Shown: positions 16,447 to 26,318, counted from the stretch's first letter. The stretch is DNA of 64,000 bases from Actinokineospora baliensis (GCF_016907695.1 NZ_JAFBCK010000001.1:6622001-6686000), one strand, 5' to 3'. Program-made: numbers and translations. Notes: generated by a model not told the origin, from the letters alone.

Positions 16447-17031
16447 GTGTCCACCCCACCCGACGCCGAGCCGGACCTGCCAGCACCCCAGCCGACCGGG
16501 CGGACGCTGTGGTGGCCGGGGGTGGTCACCGCAGCGGGCATGCTGGTGGCGGCCGCGCTCACCGCGCTCGCCTCGACGCTCCCGCTGGTCGCCCCGCCCG
16601 AGATCCCGCCGATCCAGTTCACCGCGAGGGTCGATGAGCCTGGTCTGGCCACCGGCGAAATCACCGGGTCGGGCTTCGGCGGGGCGAGCGGCGAGTTCTA
16701 CCTCGGGTTGGGGCCGTCCGAGAGCCTCCTGTGGTTGAACCTGGGGACCCTGCTCGCCCTGGCCGCCGGGCTGGTCGCGGTGTTCGCCGTCCTCCGCACC
16801 AGCCGCGCGGCGATCATCGCGACGAGGGTCGCGACGGCACTGGGCTTCGGCGTTCTGGCGCCCGCGTCGCTCGGGGTCGCGCAACCCGTGCACGGACTGG
16901 ACGACCCACTCTTCAGCACCTCCCCCGGTTTGGGCGCGGTGCTGCTCATAGTGGCGAGCGTGGTCGCCTTTGTGGCCATGGTGCTGTCGTGGTTCCCGCA
17001 CCGAATGCCCAAAAAGGACGACCAGCGGTAG
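16447..17031 (+). CDS. Membrane protein of unknown function, paralogue 1
   Basis: 194 residues: short Pro-rich cytoplasmic start (VSTPPDAEPDLPAPQ), TM1 (WWPGVVTAAGMLVAAALTAL), an extracytoplasmic loop of ~60 residues (SGFGGASGEFYLGLGPSESL), then three TM segments. It has the same layout as the next gene, so the two are probably tandem paralogues. The GTG lacks a Shine-Dalgarno, but TGCCAAAAT ends 7 nt before it, consistent with a -10 box and a leaderless transcript. Not recognised as a named family. Confidence 0.7.
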   Translation: MSTPPDAEPDLPAPQPTGRTLWWPGVVTAAGMLVAAALTALASTLPLVAPPEIPPIQFTARVDEPGLATGEITGSGFGGASGEFYLGLGPSESLLWLNLGTLLALAAGLVAVFAVLRTSRAAIIATRVATALGFGVLAPASLGVAQPVHGLDDPLFSTSPGLGAVLLIVASVVAFVAMVLSWFPHRMPKKDDQR

Positions 17032-17054
17032 CCCCACCTGCGAAGATCACCGCC

Positions 17055-17729
17055 GTGTCCATCGCACCCACCGGTCCAGAACCGATCACCGAGCCGTCCG
17101 GGCCCGCACCGACGACCACCCCGCCCGCGTGGCGCGCCGGGCTTGCCGCCGCCATCGCGTTGGCACTGGGAGCGGCGTTGGCCGTGGTCGGATCGGTACT
17201 CCCGCTGTTCTCCGGTCCGTTCGCCGAGATCGGCCTTGGGCCCACCAAGGCGGACGGCTCCCCCAGCACCGACCCGGAAGACGCCGGGCTCAGCGACAAC
17301 CCGCTGAGCCACAACCTGTGGTCGTCACTGCACCCCGAGTACAAGCGGTTCGCCCTGTTCGAGGTCCTGCCGCCGGGGATGTGGCTGCCGGTGACGGTCG
17401 CCGCGGTGTTGGCGGCGGCGGGCGCGGTGTTCGCGCTCCTGGGCTACCTGCGCGCCCGCTTCGCCGCGGTGAGCGCCGCCCGGATCACCTCGGCGGTGGC
17501 GTTGGGCCTGTTGACGACCATGGCCTACGTGGTCACCCAGTTCGCGTCCGAGGTCAAGGCGGACATCGACGACCGCAACCTGCGGATGGCCGGGACCGAT
17601 GCCGTCCGGGTGTTGCCCGAGGTGGAGCCAGGCCCGGCGGGGACCGTGCTGGCGATCGCCTGCGTCGTCACGCTCATCGGGCTCGTGCTGGCCGCACTGC
17701 CCACCACCAGGCGATCCGCGCTCACATGA
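17055..17729 (+). CDS. Membrane protein of unknown function, paralogue 2
   Basis: 224 residues with the same architecture as its upstream neighbour: Pro/Thr-rich start, TM1 (AAAIALALGAALAVVGSVLPL), extracytoplasmic loop (GPFAEIGLGPTKADGSPS ... LHPEYKRFALFEV) and three further TM helices. Starts at GTG 17055 with CGAAGAT 7 nt before it, again a leaderless-type arrangement, only 23 bp after the previous stop. LPLVAPPE/LPLFSGPF after TM1 is shared between the two. Function unknown. Confidence 0.7.
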   Translation: MSIAPTGPEPITEPSGPAPTTTPPAWRAGLAAAIALALGAALAVVGSVLPLFSGPFAEIGLGPTKADGSPSTDPEDAGLSDNPLSHNLWSSLHPEYKRFALFEVLPPGMWLPVTVAAVLAAAGAVFALLGYLRARFAAVSAARITSAVALGLLTTMAYVVTQFASEVKADIDDRNLRMAGTDAVRVLPEVEPGPAGTVLAIACVVTLIGLVLAALPTTRRSALT

Positions 17730-17780
17730 CCGAAACACGCGAACACCGCGCCCGCAACACTGCCCACGCACGATCTCCCC

Positions 17781-18824
17781 ATGCGCAGACCCACGACATG
17801 GCGCCTCAGGGTGCGACTGGACGACCGGCCCGGCTCGCTCGCGCGGGTGGCGACCAGGTTGGCCGCGCGTGAGTGCAACGTCCTAGGGCTGTCGGTGTTG
17901 CCAGTGCCGGGGGGTGTTGTCGACGAGATCGTGGTCAACACGCCGGAGGGGTGCACGCCAGCTGACCTGGTCTCCGACATCCGCGCCGAGGGTGGTCGCT
18001 GTGTGGCGATCACGCACGCGGACCTGCACCACCTGGTCGACCACACCACCGCGGCCCTGCGCGCGGCGGGAGCCGCCTTGCGCGACCCCGCGGCGACGGC
18101 CGAGGCGGTACGTGTGCTGCTCGGCGCGGACTCTGTCGTCCCCGGCACCGAGCAGGCCGACGAAGACGACCACCGCGCGGTGGTGCCCCTGCCCGGGGGT
18201 ACAACACTGGTGGCGCGGCGGGGTTGGGCGGCGTTCACCGAGGTCGAGTTGGCCAGGGTGGGCGCGTTCGGCGAGGTCCTGCGCTCAGCCGACCACGACA
18301 CCGCCACCGCGGTGATCACCCGCACCGGCGCCGGGGTCGTGCTGCGCACGGGGACGCCCGCCGATGCCGAAGCGGTGGCCGACCTGCACGCGCGCTGCTC
18401 GGCCAGGACGCTGTTCAGCCGCTACCACGCGGGCCTGCGAACGCTGCCCCGCCGCTGGCTGCACCGGCTGCTGCAGCCGCCTCGGGGGACGACCCTGGTG
18501 GCGTTGTGCGGTACGGAGGTGGTGGCGATCGCGCAGCTGATCAGGACCGCCGACCCGGCCGAGGCCGAGATCTCGGTGCTGGTCGAGGACGGGTGGCAGC
18601 GGCAGGGGCTCGGGGCGGCCATGATCGGCAGGTTGGCCGCGGTGGCGCGGGCGGCCGGGCACGACCGGATGGTGGCCTGGTGCCTGCCCGCGGAGGTCGG
18701 GTTCCTCCGGGCGGCGACGGCGTCCGGGCTGCCGGTGGCGGTGGGCCGCGACGACGACGTGCTGCGGGTGGCGCTGGCGGTGCGGGCCACCGACCGGGCG
18801 ACGGCGGTCCCTACCCGGAAGTAA
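17781..18824 (+). CDS. ACT domain-GNAT acetyltransferase fusion
   Basis: 347 residues. N-terminal ACT domain (about 8-75: LRVRLDDRPGSLARVATRLA ... GGVVDEIVV), a linker, and a C-terminal GNAT domain (about 195-335) with LRTGTPADAEAVADLHARCS and the acetyl-CoA loop DGWQRQGLGAAMIGRLA (Q-R-Q-G-L-G). Amino-acid-binding ACT-GNAT proteins in actinobacteria acetylate lysines of enzymes such as acetyl-CoA synthetase under allosteric control by amino acids; this is the likely role here, inferred from architecture. The next gene is a succinate-semialdehyde dehydrogenase, 33 bp downstream, so both may be cotranscribed. Confidence 0.85.
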   Translation: MRRPTTWRLRVRLDDRPGSLARVATRLAARECNVLGLSVLPVPGGVVDEIVVNTPEGCTPADLVSDIRAEGGRCVAITHADLHHLVDHTTAALRAAGAALRDPAATAEAVRVLLGADSVVPGTEQADEDDHRAVVPLPGGTTLVARRGWAAFTEVELARVGAFGEVLRSADHDTATAVITRTGAGVVLRTGTPADAEAVADLHARCSARTLFSRYHAGLRTLPRRWLHRLLQPPRGTTLVALCGTEVVAIAQLIRTADPAEAEISVLVEDGWQRQGLGAAMIGRLAAVARAAGHDRMVAWCLPAEVGFLRAATASGLPVAVGRDDDVLRVALAVRATDRATAVPTRK

Positions 18825-18857
18825 CATGGGGGCTCCGGCCCGGCAGAAGGAGCTCCC

Positions 18858-20423
18858 ATGACCACGATCGGCACGGTTCCCGGCGCACCCACGGTGACCA
18901 GGGCCGAGCGGTTGGTCGCCCGCGCGGTCGCCGGCGCCGCCCCGACGACGGTGACCATGAGCGCGCCGTTCACCGGCGCCCCGGTGGTCACCCTCCCCCA
19001 GATCGACGACGCGGACGTGCGGCGCGCTTTCGCCACCGCCCGGGAAGCGCAGCGCGCCTGGGCCGCGACGCCGGTCGCCGAGCGCGCGCGAGTCCTCCTG
19101 CGCCTCCACGACCTGATCCTGGACCGGCAAGCGGAAGCGCTGGACCTCATGCAGGTCGAAACCGGCAAGTCCCGGCTGGATGCCTACGACGAAGTAGCCG
19201 TAACAGCGATGACGGCGGCCTACTACGGGCGCAAAGCCCCGCAGCTACTTGCCCCCAAGAGGAAGGCGGGCGCGCTGCCGGTGTTCACCAAGACCACGGA
19301 GGTCCGGCACCCCAAGGGCGTCGTGGCCATGATCTCGCCGTGGAACTACCCGTTGGCGCTGACGGGGATGGACGCGATCCCGGCTCTGGTGGCGGGCAAC
19401 GCGCTCGTGCAGAAGCCGGACAACCAAACCGCGTTGAGCGCGCTCTGGTTGCACGAGTTGGCGAGCGAGGCGGGACTGCCGGACGGCGTGTGGCAGATCG
19501 TGCTCGGTCGCGGGTCGCGCATCGGTGGCGCGCTGATCGAGGAGGCGGACTACCTCGGTTTCACCGGTTCCACGGAAACCGGAAAGGGGTTGGCGGCCAA
19601 GGCGGCGGCACTGCTGACCGGGTTCTCCATGGAGCTGGGCGGCAAGAACCCGATGATCGTCCTGCCCGACGCCGACGTCGACCGCACCGCAGCGGGTGCG
19701 GTCACCGCGTGCTTCTCCTCGGCGGGCCAGCTTTGCGTTTCCGTGGAACGGATCTACGTGCACGAGAGCATTCGCGAGGCGTTCACCCGCGCGTTCGTGG
19801 CCAGGACTTCCGCGCTGCGCCTGGGTTCCGCGCTCGACTACGGCGTGGACGTGGGGTCGCTGACCTCGGCCGAACAGCTGTCGACGATCACCGAGCACGT
19901 CGAGGACGCGGTGCGCAAGGGCGCGCGGGTGCTCGCGGGCGGCAGGGCGCGCCCGGACCTGGGCCCGTTGTTCTACGAGCCCACCATCCTGGGCGACGTG
20001 CGGGCGGGCATGACGCTGTTCGCCGAGGAGACGTTCGGGCCGGTCGTGGCGGTCTACGGGTACACCGACGTCGACGAGGCGGTGGAGTTGGCCAACAGCA
20101 CGCGGTACGGGCTCAACGCCAGCGTGTGGACGCGGGACGTGCGGGCGGGCGAGGCGGTCGCGGCCCGGGTGCGCGCGGGCACGGTCAACGTCAACGACGG
20201 CTACGGGGCGGCGTTCGGCAGCGTGGACGCGCCGATGGGCGGGATGGGTGATTCCGGTGTGGGGCGGCGCAACGGTGCCGAGGGGTTGCTGAAGTACACC
20301 GAGGCGCAAACGATCGCCGCGCAACGGGTCCTGCCGTTGCGGCCGGGCAGGGCGGCCCCGGCCCGGCTGTGGACCGCCGGGTTGACCCTCGGCCTCCGGG
20401 CGTTGAAGCGCTTGCCGCGTTGA
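18858..20423 (+). CDS. gabD2: Succinate-semialdehyde dehydrogenase (NADP+), GabD2-like
   Basis: 521-residue aldehyde dehydrogenase. SPWNYP (Asn163), MELGGKN (Glu259) and SSAGQLCVS (catalytic Cys293) form the active site. KAPQLLAPKRKAGALPVF and the extended C-terminus (GLLKYTEAQTIAAQRVLPL) resemble mycobacterial GabD2, which oxidises succinic semialdehyde to succinate for the GABA shunt/alternative TCA route. AAGGAG six bases before the ATG. Proximity to the ACT-GNAT gene suggests that acetylation or amino-acid status may touch this step; that is inference. Confidence 0.88.
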   Translation: MTTIGTVPGAPTVTRAERLVARAVAGAAPTTVTMSAPFTGAPVVTLPQIDDADVRRAFATAREAQRAWAATPVAERARVLLRLHDLILDRQAEALDLMQVETGKSRLDAYDEVAVTAMTAAYYGRKAPQLLAPKRKAGALPVFTKTTEVRHPKGVVAMISPWNYPLALTGMDAIPALVAGNALVQKPDNQTALSALWLHELASEAGLPDGVWQIVLGRGSRIGGALIEEADYLGFTGSTETGKGLAAKAAALLTGFSMELGGKNPMIVLPDADVDRTAAGAVTACFSSAGQLCVSVERIYVHESIREAFTRAFVARTSALRLGSALDYGVDVGSLTSAEQLSTITEHVEDAVRKGARVLAGGRARPDLGPLFYEPTILGDVRAGMTLFAEETFGPVVAVYGYTDVDEAVELANSTRYGLNASVWTRDVRAGEAVAARVRAGTVNVNDGYGAAFGSVDAPMGGMGDSGVGRRNGAEGLLKYTEAQTIAAQRVLPLRPGRAAPARLWTAGLTLGLRALKRLPR

Positions 20424-20548
20424 GTTCACCGACCCGTCGGCGAAGTGGATCTCCCGGTCCGCTGCGCTGACCCGGCATCCTCGCCCCACCCCGCGCCGAC
20501 CCCGGCGCCGGGACCTCCTCGCGCCACCGCGAGCGAAAGGGGCGACCG

Positions 20549-23032
20549 TTGCGCCTGTTCCCCCGACCCCTCCACGGGCCCAGACCGATCCTGGCCCTGT
20601 TCCTGCTGCTCCCCCTGCTGTCCCCGCTGACGCCCGCGACCGCGGCCGCCGCGCCGGACGCGGTGTCCGCCAAGATCGCCGCCGACCTGGACGCCACCCT
20701 CGCGCGCGGCGGCCCGACCGACTTCTTCGTGGAGTTCACCGAAGTGGCCGACCTCAGCGCGGCCGAACGGATCACCGACTGGGGCGCGCGCGGCCGCGCC
20801 GTCGTCGACGCGCTGCGGGCGAGCGCCGACCGCAGCCAGCGGGTGGCCCGGGCCACCCTGGACGCGGCGAAGGTCCGCTACGACTCGTTCTACATCAACA
20901 ACACCGTGCTCGTGCGCGGCGGCAGCCGGGCGCTGGCCCGCACGCTCGCCGGGCGCGCCGAGGTGCAGCGGGTGAGCGCGCCGACGTCGTTCGCGCTGCC
21001 GCCCGTGACCACCTCTCCCCCGGCAGCCCGATCCGCCGCCGCAGTCGAGTGGGGTGTCGGGTCGATCAAGGCCGACCAGGTGTGGTCGCGCTTCGGCCGC
21101 CGCGGTGAGGGCATCGTGATCGGCAGCATCGATACCGGCGTGCGCTACGACCACCCGGCGCTGCTGGCCGGCTACCGGGGCAACCGCGACGGTGTCGTCG
21201 ACCACAACTACAACTGGTTCGACGCGTCCGGCCAGTGCCCGGGTACCGCGCCCTGCGACGCCTACGTGCACGGCACGCACACCGTCGGCACGCTCATCGG
21301 CGACGGCGGCCCCGGCAACCGCATCGGCGTCGCGCCGGGGGCCAAGTGGATCGCCGCCCGCGCCTGCGATTCGGCGGACTGCTCGCAGACCGACCTGTCG
21401 CGCGCGGGGCAGTGGATGCTGGCGCCCGCCGACAGCACCAACCGCTTCAACCGACCGGACCTGCGGCCGCACATCGTCAGCAACTCCTGGAGCGGGATAC
21501 CGGGACCGTGGCCGAACCTGTGGTACCAGCGGATCGTGCGGGCGTGGCGCGCGGCGGGGATGTTCCCGTCCTTCGCCGCGGGCAACTCGGGACCCTGGTG
21601 CCAGACAACGGGATCCCCCGGCAACTACGCGGAGTCCTTCGCCAGCGGCGCCTACGGCCAGAACGGCCACATCGCCGGGTTCTCCAGCCGGGGGTCGGCC
21701 TACGGCAGCCCGGTGAAACCGAATCTCGCCGCGCCCGGTGTCGACATCCGCTCGTCGGTCGGCGCCAACGGCTACCAGCTGATCAGCGGGACGTCCATGG
21801 CGACACCGCACACCTCGGGCGCGGTGGCGCTGCTGTGGTCGGTCGACCCCTCGCTCATCGGCAACCTCACCGAGACGACGCGCCTGCTGAACCAGTCCGC
21901 TGTGGACGTTTCGGACCTCGGCTGCGGTGGCACACCGGCCCGCAACAACGTGTGGGGCGAGGGCAGGCTCGACGCGCTGGCGGCGGTGGAACTGGCGACG
22001 GCGGGTACGCACGGCACCGTGTTCTCCGGGACCAGCGTGGTCGCAGGTGCGAAGATCGTGTTCTGGGGCGAGGACGGCGTGGAGTACACCGTCCACAGTG
22101 GAGCCGATGGCGGCTACTCGATCGACCTGCCAGAAGCCGACCACACCGCGCAGGTCACCGCGTACGGCTACCAGGACCTCAACACCATGATCCTCGGCCC
22201 CGGCCAGTGGGACTTCGCGCTCGAAGCGGCCCCCCGGCACGCCATGACCGGCTTCGTCCGCGGCGGCGCGGCCTCGGTCGAGGTGCTCGACACCCCGCTG
22301 CCCCCGGTCACCACCGCGGTCGACGGCTCGTTCGCGATCCCGGACGTCCCCGAAGGCAGCTACCGGCTGCGGATCACCCCGGCGAACCGGTGCCTGGCAC
22401 CCCAGACCGTGGTGGTGTTCGTGCCGATGACCCCGGAGATCGTGCTCACCCAGCGCAAGGACGCCTTCGGCTACACCTGCGCGCTCGTCGACCGGCCCTA
22501 CCAGGAGGGCACCACCCCGGTCGCGCTCACCGGCACCGTCGGCAGCGCGAAGGTGACCCTGCCGTTCGACTTCCCGTTCTACGGCACCACCTACCGGGAC
22601 ATGTGGATCTCGATCAACGGCCTGGTCTCGTTCCACCCGGTCACCGCCGACGACACCAACGGCTTCCGCGTCCCCCTCGCCGAGAACCCGGGCACCGCCC
22701 TCTACCCGTTCTGGGACGACCTGACCGCCGACAACCAGACCACGATCACCACCCGCGCGATCACCACCACCACCTACATCGTCGAGTGGCGCAACGCCCT
22801 CATCACGGGAGCTTCGAACGCCCACGTCGACTTCGAAGCCGTCCTCTCGGCCAACGGCGACATCACCTTCGCCTACCGCGACCTGTCCCCCACCAACCCC
22901 GCCGAACTCGGCGCCGCCGCCACCATCGGCATCGAAGCCCCCTCCCCCCAAGAAGACGGCCTCGCCTACTCCGCCAACTCCCCCGCCCTCACCGGCAAAG
23001 CGATCCTCTTCCAACCCCCTCGACGCCCCTGA
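20549..23032 (+). CDS. Secreted S8 family serine peptidase, multidomain
   Basis: 827 residues with signal peptide (hydrophobic 13-35, TPATAAAAP cleavage region), an N-terminal propeptide-like region, and a subtilisin domain with Asp195 (IGSIDTGVRYDHP), His241 (HGTHTVGTLIG), oxyanion Asn346 (FAAGNSG) and Ser416 (ISGTSMATPH), all intact; it resembles bacillopeptidase F-type enzymes. After about 490 comes a carboxypeptidase-regulatory-like beta region (TAVDGSFAIPDVPEGSYRL) and a C-terminal beta-rich domain (LPFDFPFYGTTYRDMWIS). TTG start at 20549 with GAAAGGGG upstream is the best fit before the signal peptide. Degrades extracellular protein. Confidence 0.9.
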   Translation: MRLFPRPLHGPRPILALFLLLPLLSPLTPATAAAAPDAVSAKIAADLDATLARGGPTDFFVEFTEVADLSAAERITDWGARGRAVVDALRASADRSQRVARATLDAAKVRYDSFYINNTVLVRGGSRALARTLAGRAEVQRVSAPTSFALPPVTTSPPAARSAAAVEWGVGSIKADQVWSRFGRRGEGIVIGSIDTGVRYDHPALLAGYRGNRDGVVDHNYNWFDASGQCPGTAPCDAYVHGTHTVGTLIGDGGPGNRIGVAPGAKWIAARACDSADCSQTDLSRAGQWMLAPADSTNRFNRPDLRPHIVSNSWSGIPGPWPNLWYQRIVRAWRAAGMFPSFAAGNSGPWCQTTGSPGNYAESFASGAYGQNGHIAGFSSRGSAYGSPVKPNLAAPGVDIRSSVGANGYQLISGTSMATPHTSGAVALLWSVDPSLIGNLTETTRLLNQSAVDVSDLGCGGTPARNNVWGEGRLDALAAVELATAGTHGTVFSGTSVVAGAKIVFWGEDGVEYTVHSGADGGYSIDLPEADHTAQVTAYGYQDLNTMILGPGQWDFALEAAPRHAMTGFVRGGAASVEVLDTPLPPVTTAVDGSFAIPDVPEGSYRLRITPANRCLAPQTVVVFVPMTPEIVLTQRKDAFGYTCALVDRPYQEGTTPVALTGTVGSAKVTLPFDFPFYGTTYRDMWISINGLVSFHPVTADDTNGFRVPLAENPGTALYPFWDDLTADNQTTITTRAITTTTYIVEWRNALITGASNAHVDFEAVLSANGDITFAYRDLSPTNPAELGAAATIGIEAPSPQEDGLAYSANSPALTGKAILFQPPRRP

Positions 23033-23073
23033 CCCCCGGGTGCCGCCCCCACCCCGGGGGCGGCACCCCCACA

Positions 23074-23160
23074 TGTCCACCGGGCCCCGCTCGACGACCC
23101 GGTTCTGTCGGTCCCCCTCGATAGGCTGTGTATTCGGGGGCTCTTCTCCCCGATGATCTT
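23074..23160 (+). repeat. DnaA-box-bearing intergenic repeat, copy 3 (short)
   Basis: Contains a partial box (TGTCCACC), CCCGGTTCTGTCGGT, the core CGATAGGCTGTGTATTCGGG and the terminal GATGATCTT. It lies between the convergent S8 peptidase and LuxR genes; the rest of the 298-bp gap shows no gene and no inverted-repeat element. Confidence 0.65.
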
Positions 23161-23330
23161 GCGGAGAACGGCAGGCACTCGAGCGGCGACGGATCGCGGG
23201 CGACGATCAGCGGAACTGTCGACGCCCGACAACGGATCCCGAACCGGCAAGCGGCAAAGGATCCAGCGGTCCGGCGAACCACCGGCGACACAGCTGCCCG
23301 GTCCCGCGAGCCTCAGGGCGAATCGCGCGG

Positions 23331-26306
23331 TCAGGTGGACAGCAGGCCCCGGTCGTAGGCGACGGCGACGGCTTCGGCTCGGCGGCTGGCGCCGAGTTTG
23401 GCCATGATGCGGCTCAGGTGGACGCTGACCGTCTTCTCGCTGATGAACAGCTCCTCCCCCACCTGCCGGTTCGTCCGCCCGGCCGCCACCAGGCCCAGCA
23501 CCGCGCGCTCCCGCGGGGTGAACGGGTCCACCTCGTCGCGGATCTCGACCGAGTCCAGCAGGGAGATGCGGGCTCGGCGGGCGATCTTGCGGAGGGCGTC
23601 GGCCAGGGGTTTGGCGGACAGGCGGGTGGCCACCTCGTCGGCGAGGCGGAGGGCTTCGGTGGCGCCTTCGCGGTCGTCGGCGGCGAGGAGGGCTTCGGCG
23701 AGGCGGCGGCGGCACACCGCTTGTTCGTAGGTGGCGCCGTAGTCGAAGGCGTCGGCGGCGAGGCGCCAGGCGGTGGGGTCGTCGGTGCCCACCAGGCGGG
23801 TGTACTCGGCTTCGGCGCGCGCCAGCCACGCCAGGCCCTCAGGGCCTAGGGAGCCGGTGCGCGGGCTGCCGCACTCGGCGGTCTTGCGGACCATCGCGAT
23901 CAGCTTCTCGCCCTCCGCGAGCGACTCGGCGACCTCGTGCCCGGCGCGCCGGGCGGCCACCGCCTGGTCGGCGTGCGCGGAGATGCCAACCGCGCCGATG
24001 CGGATGCCCGCGAGAACCCACTGCTCCCCGGCCCGCGCGACCCAGTCCAGCGCGTCCCGGACGGCCTCCACCGCCTTGTCCGGTCGACCCCGCCAGGCAG
24101 CCAGTTCCGCGCCGACGGCGCCGGTGGCCAGGGGGATCTGCAGGTCGCGGTGCCAGTCCGCGCGTAGTTCGGCCAGCAGCCGTTCCGCCTCGGCGAAGCG
24201 GCCCCTGCCTACCGCCACGTACGCGCCGACCGCGGCCAAGCGCGCCGACACCGTGCTGGACACCTTGTGCCCCGGGGGTTCGGCGGCGGCTTCGCTGCCG
24301 TCCCAGTCGCCGCGGGCATAACGGATCACGACCTGCACTACGCGCAACTCGAGGCCGTAGGTGCTCCAGGTGAGGCCCGTCGCCCCGGCTCGCTGAACGC
24401 CCGCGTCGGCGACCTCAGCGGCTTCGGCCAACCGGCCCGATTCGTAGAGGTTGACGCACAACGAGTACCGCGCGCGCAGCTCGACGGTGATCGCATCCAC
24501 GTCCTCGGCGCGGGCCATGGCGGCCAGCAGCCGTTCCCGCGACTCTTCGGCGTGCCCGTCGGCCTCCGCCAGGATCGCCAGCGTCGTCAACGCGTCCGCT
24601 TCCGGCCCGCCCGCGCCGACCTCCCTGGCGACGGCCACCGCGTGCTCGGCGCGCTCCCGGGACTCGGTGTTGCGGCGCAGCCCGCGCAGGATCGTGGCGT
24701 ACGCGGCCAACACCCACGCCTTGTCCGGGCTCGGCGGGCGGTCGGCGACGAGTTCCCACGCCTGCTCGATGCTGTCGAGCGCGTCACCTTCCCGGCCGTC
24801 GACCGCGTAGAACGACTGCGCCAGCCGCCTGCGCAGCTTCGCGGCCCGTTCCGGGGAGACCGGGGTGTCGGCGGCGCGCACGGCGGACTTGGCGAACGCG
24901 ATGGCCCGCTCCGGGTCGCCGGACATCCCCGCCACCCACGAGGCGTGCTGCAGCAGGTTCTTCTCGTCGACGTCGCCGGGGCGCTGTTCGGGCGGCACGG
25001 CGTCCCACAGCTTCAGCGCGCGCTCGATGTGCTCCAAAGACTCCGCGGGCGCTCCGAGCCGCTCGGTCTCCCACGCGGCTGCCACCGACGCGGCGAGCGC
25101 GGCGGGCAGCGCGTGGCTCTCCATGCTGTGGTGGGCAAGCTCAGCTGCGGTGCCGCGCGTACCCGTGTCTGCGAGCTGTCGGGCGTAAGAGGCGTGCAGG
25201 CGGACCCGCTCGCCCGGCAGGAGATCGCCATAGACGGCCTCGCGCATCAACGCGTGCCGGAACATGTAGACGTCGCCGTCGGCCGGGACGAGCACGTGGT
25301 GGGCGACCGCTTCGCGCAAGGCGGCATCCAGCTCGGCCTCATCGAGCTCGGCCACACCGCGCAGCCGGGCATCAGGCACCCGCCGACCGGCCACCGAAGC
25401 GACCCGGACAACGGTCTGCGCCGTGGGGCTCAACCGCTCGACGCGGGCGAGCAGGACATCGACCAAGGTGGCCGGGATACCTGTGTCGTCCGAGGCCGAG
25501 TACGCCGCCAGCAACTCCTCGGCGAAGAACGCGTTGCCCTCGGACCGACCGGCCACCTCGCGCAGCACGCGCTCGGAGAGCCGGTCCTCGGCCAGGGCGG
25601 TGACGAAGGTCCGCGCGTCCGCGGTGCCGAACGGGGCCAGTTCGATCCGCTCCACCTGCGGCAACCGCACCAGCTCGGCCAGCAGCGGGCGCAGCGGGTG
25701 CCGCCGGTGCAGGTCGTCGCCGCGGTAGGTCCCCAGGACCAGCAGCCGCTGCGACCGCAACCGCGACAGCAGGAACGACAGCATGCTGCGGGTGGACGCG
25801 TCGGCCCAGTGCAGGTCTTCCAGGACCAGCAGGACCGGCGTCTGGTCGGTGAGGTCGGTCAGCAGCCCGTGCACGGCGTCGAACAGCTGCAACTGGCCGA
25901 TGTCCTGCTCGTAGCGGGGCCCGACCACCGGGATCGCCATCCCCGAGTCGACCCGGCCGGGGTCCGGGCGCGCCGGGAGCGCGACCTCCGGGAACAACCG
26001 CCCCAACGCCGGGCGGGCCGCGGCGCGCTCGCGCACCGCGGCCAGTGCCTCGGCGATCGGCAGGTACGGCAGGCCGGTCTCACCGGCGTCCAGGCAGCGC
26101 CCGGTCAGCGCCAACGCCCCCAGGTCGCTGGCGATGGCCCCGACCTCTTCGGTCATCCTGGTCTTGCCGACACCGGCGTCCCCGGCCAGCAGCACCGCCG
26201 ACGCCCGCCCCGCCACGGCGGCCTCGACCGCCGAGCGGAGCCTGCGCAGTTCACGACCGCGCGCGACCAGGGGTATTCCGGAACCAAGACGCGGCATGTC
26301 CAGCAT
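23331..26306 (-). CDS. LuxR family regulator with large ATP-binding module (LAL type)
   Basis: About 991 residues. N-terminal AAA/NACHT-like ATPase with Walker A (GDAGVGKTR) and Walker B (VLLVLEDLHWAD), a long TPR-like helical middle (about 400-900), and a C-terminal LuxR HTH (FTPRERAVLGLVAAGRTNRQ ... FISEKTVSVHLSRIMAKLGA). Such LAL regulators often switch on secondary-metabolite or catabolic genes; no biosynthetic cluster is seen here. ATG at 26306 was chosen over GTG 26327 because a perfect palindrome (26319-26335) covers the latter; ATG 26297 is also possible. Confidence 0.9.
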   Translation of the reverse strand: MLDMPRLGSGIPLVARGRELRRLRSAVEAAVAGRASAVLLAGDAGVGKTRMTEEVGAIASDLGALALTGRCLDAGETGLPYLPIAEALAAVRERAAARPALGRLFPEVALPARPDPGRVDSGMAIPVVGPRYEQDIGQLQLFDAVHGLLTDLTDQTPVLLVLEDLHWADASTRSMLSFLLSRLRSQRLLVLGTYRGDDLHRRHPLRPLLAELVRLPQVERIELAPFGTADARTFVTALAEDRLSERVLREVAGRSEGNAFFAEELLAAYSASDDTGIPATLVDVLLARVERLSPTAQTVVRVASVAGRRVPDARLRGVAELDEAELDAALREAVAHHVLVPADGDVYMFRHALMREAVYGDLLPGERVRLHASYARQLADTGTRGTAAELAHHSMESHALPAALAASVAAAWETERLGAPAESLEHIERALKLWDAVPPEQRPGDVDEKNLLQHASWVAGMSGDPERAIAFAKSAVRAADTPVSPERAAKLRRRLAQSFYAVDGREGDALDSIEQAWELVADRPPSPDKAWVLAAYATILRGLRRNTESRERAEHAVAVAREVGAGGPEADALTTLAILAEADGHAEESRERLLAAMARAEDVDAITVELRARYSLCVNLYESGRLAEAAEVADAGVQRAGATGLTWSTYGLELRVVQVVIRYARGDWDGSEAAAEPPGHKVSSTVSARLAAVGAYVAVGRGRFAEAERLLAELRADWHRDLQIPLATGAVGAELAAWRGRPDKAVEAVRDALDWVARAGEQWVLAGIRIGAVGISAHADQAVAARRAGHEVAESLAEGEKLIAMVRKTAECGSPRTGSLGPEGLAWLARAEAEYTRLVGTDDPTAWRLAADAFDYGATYEQAVCRRRLAEALLAADDREGATEALRLADEVATRLSAKPLADALRKIARRARISLLDSVEIRDEVDPFTPRERAVLGLVAAGRTNRQVGEELFISEKTVSVHLSRIMAKLGASRRAEAVAVAYDRGLLST

Positions 26307-26318
26307 GCTCGCACACCC

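Noticed and set aside
13195..17037. Single 1,280-codon minus-strand frame including the CoA transferase
   Set aside because: Only the last 376 codons match a protein family; the rest runs antisense to TetR and out of frame through the acyl-CoA dehydrogenase. A GTG with ribosome site at 14325 is the true start.
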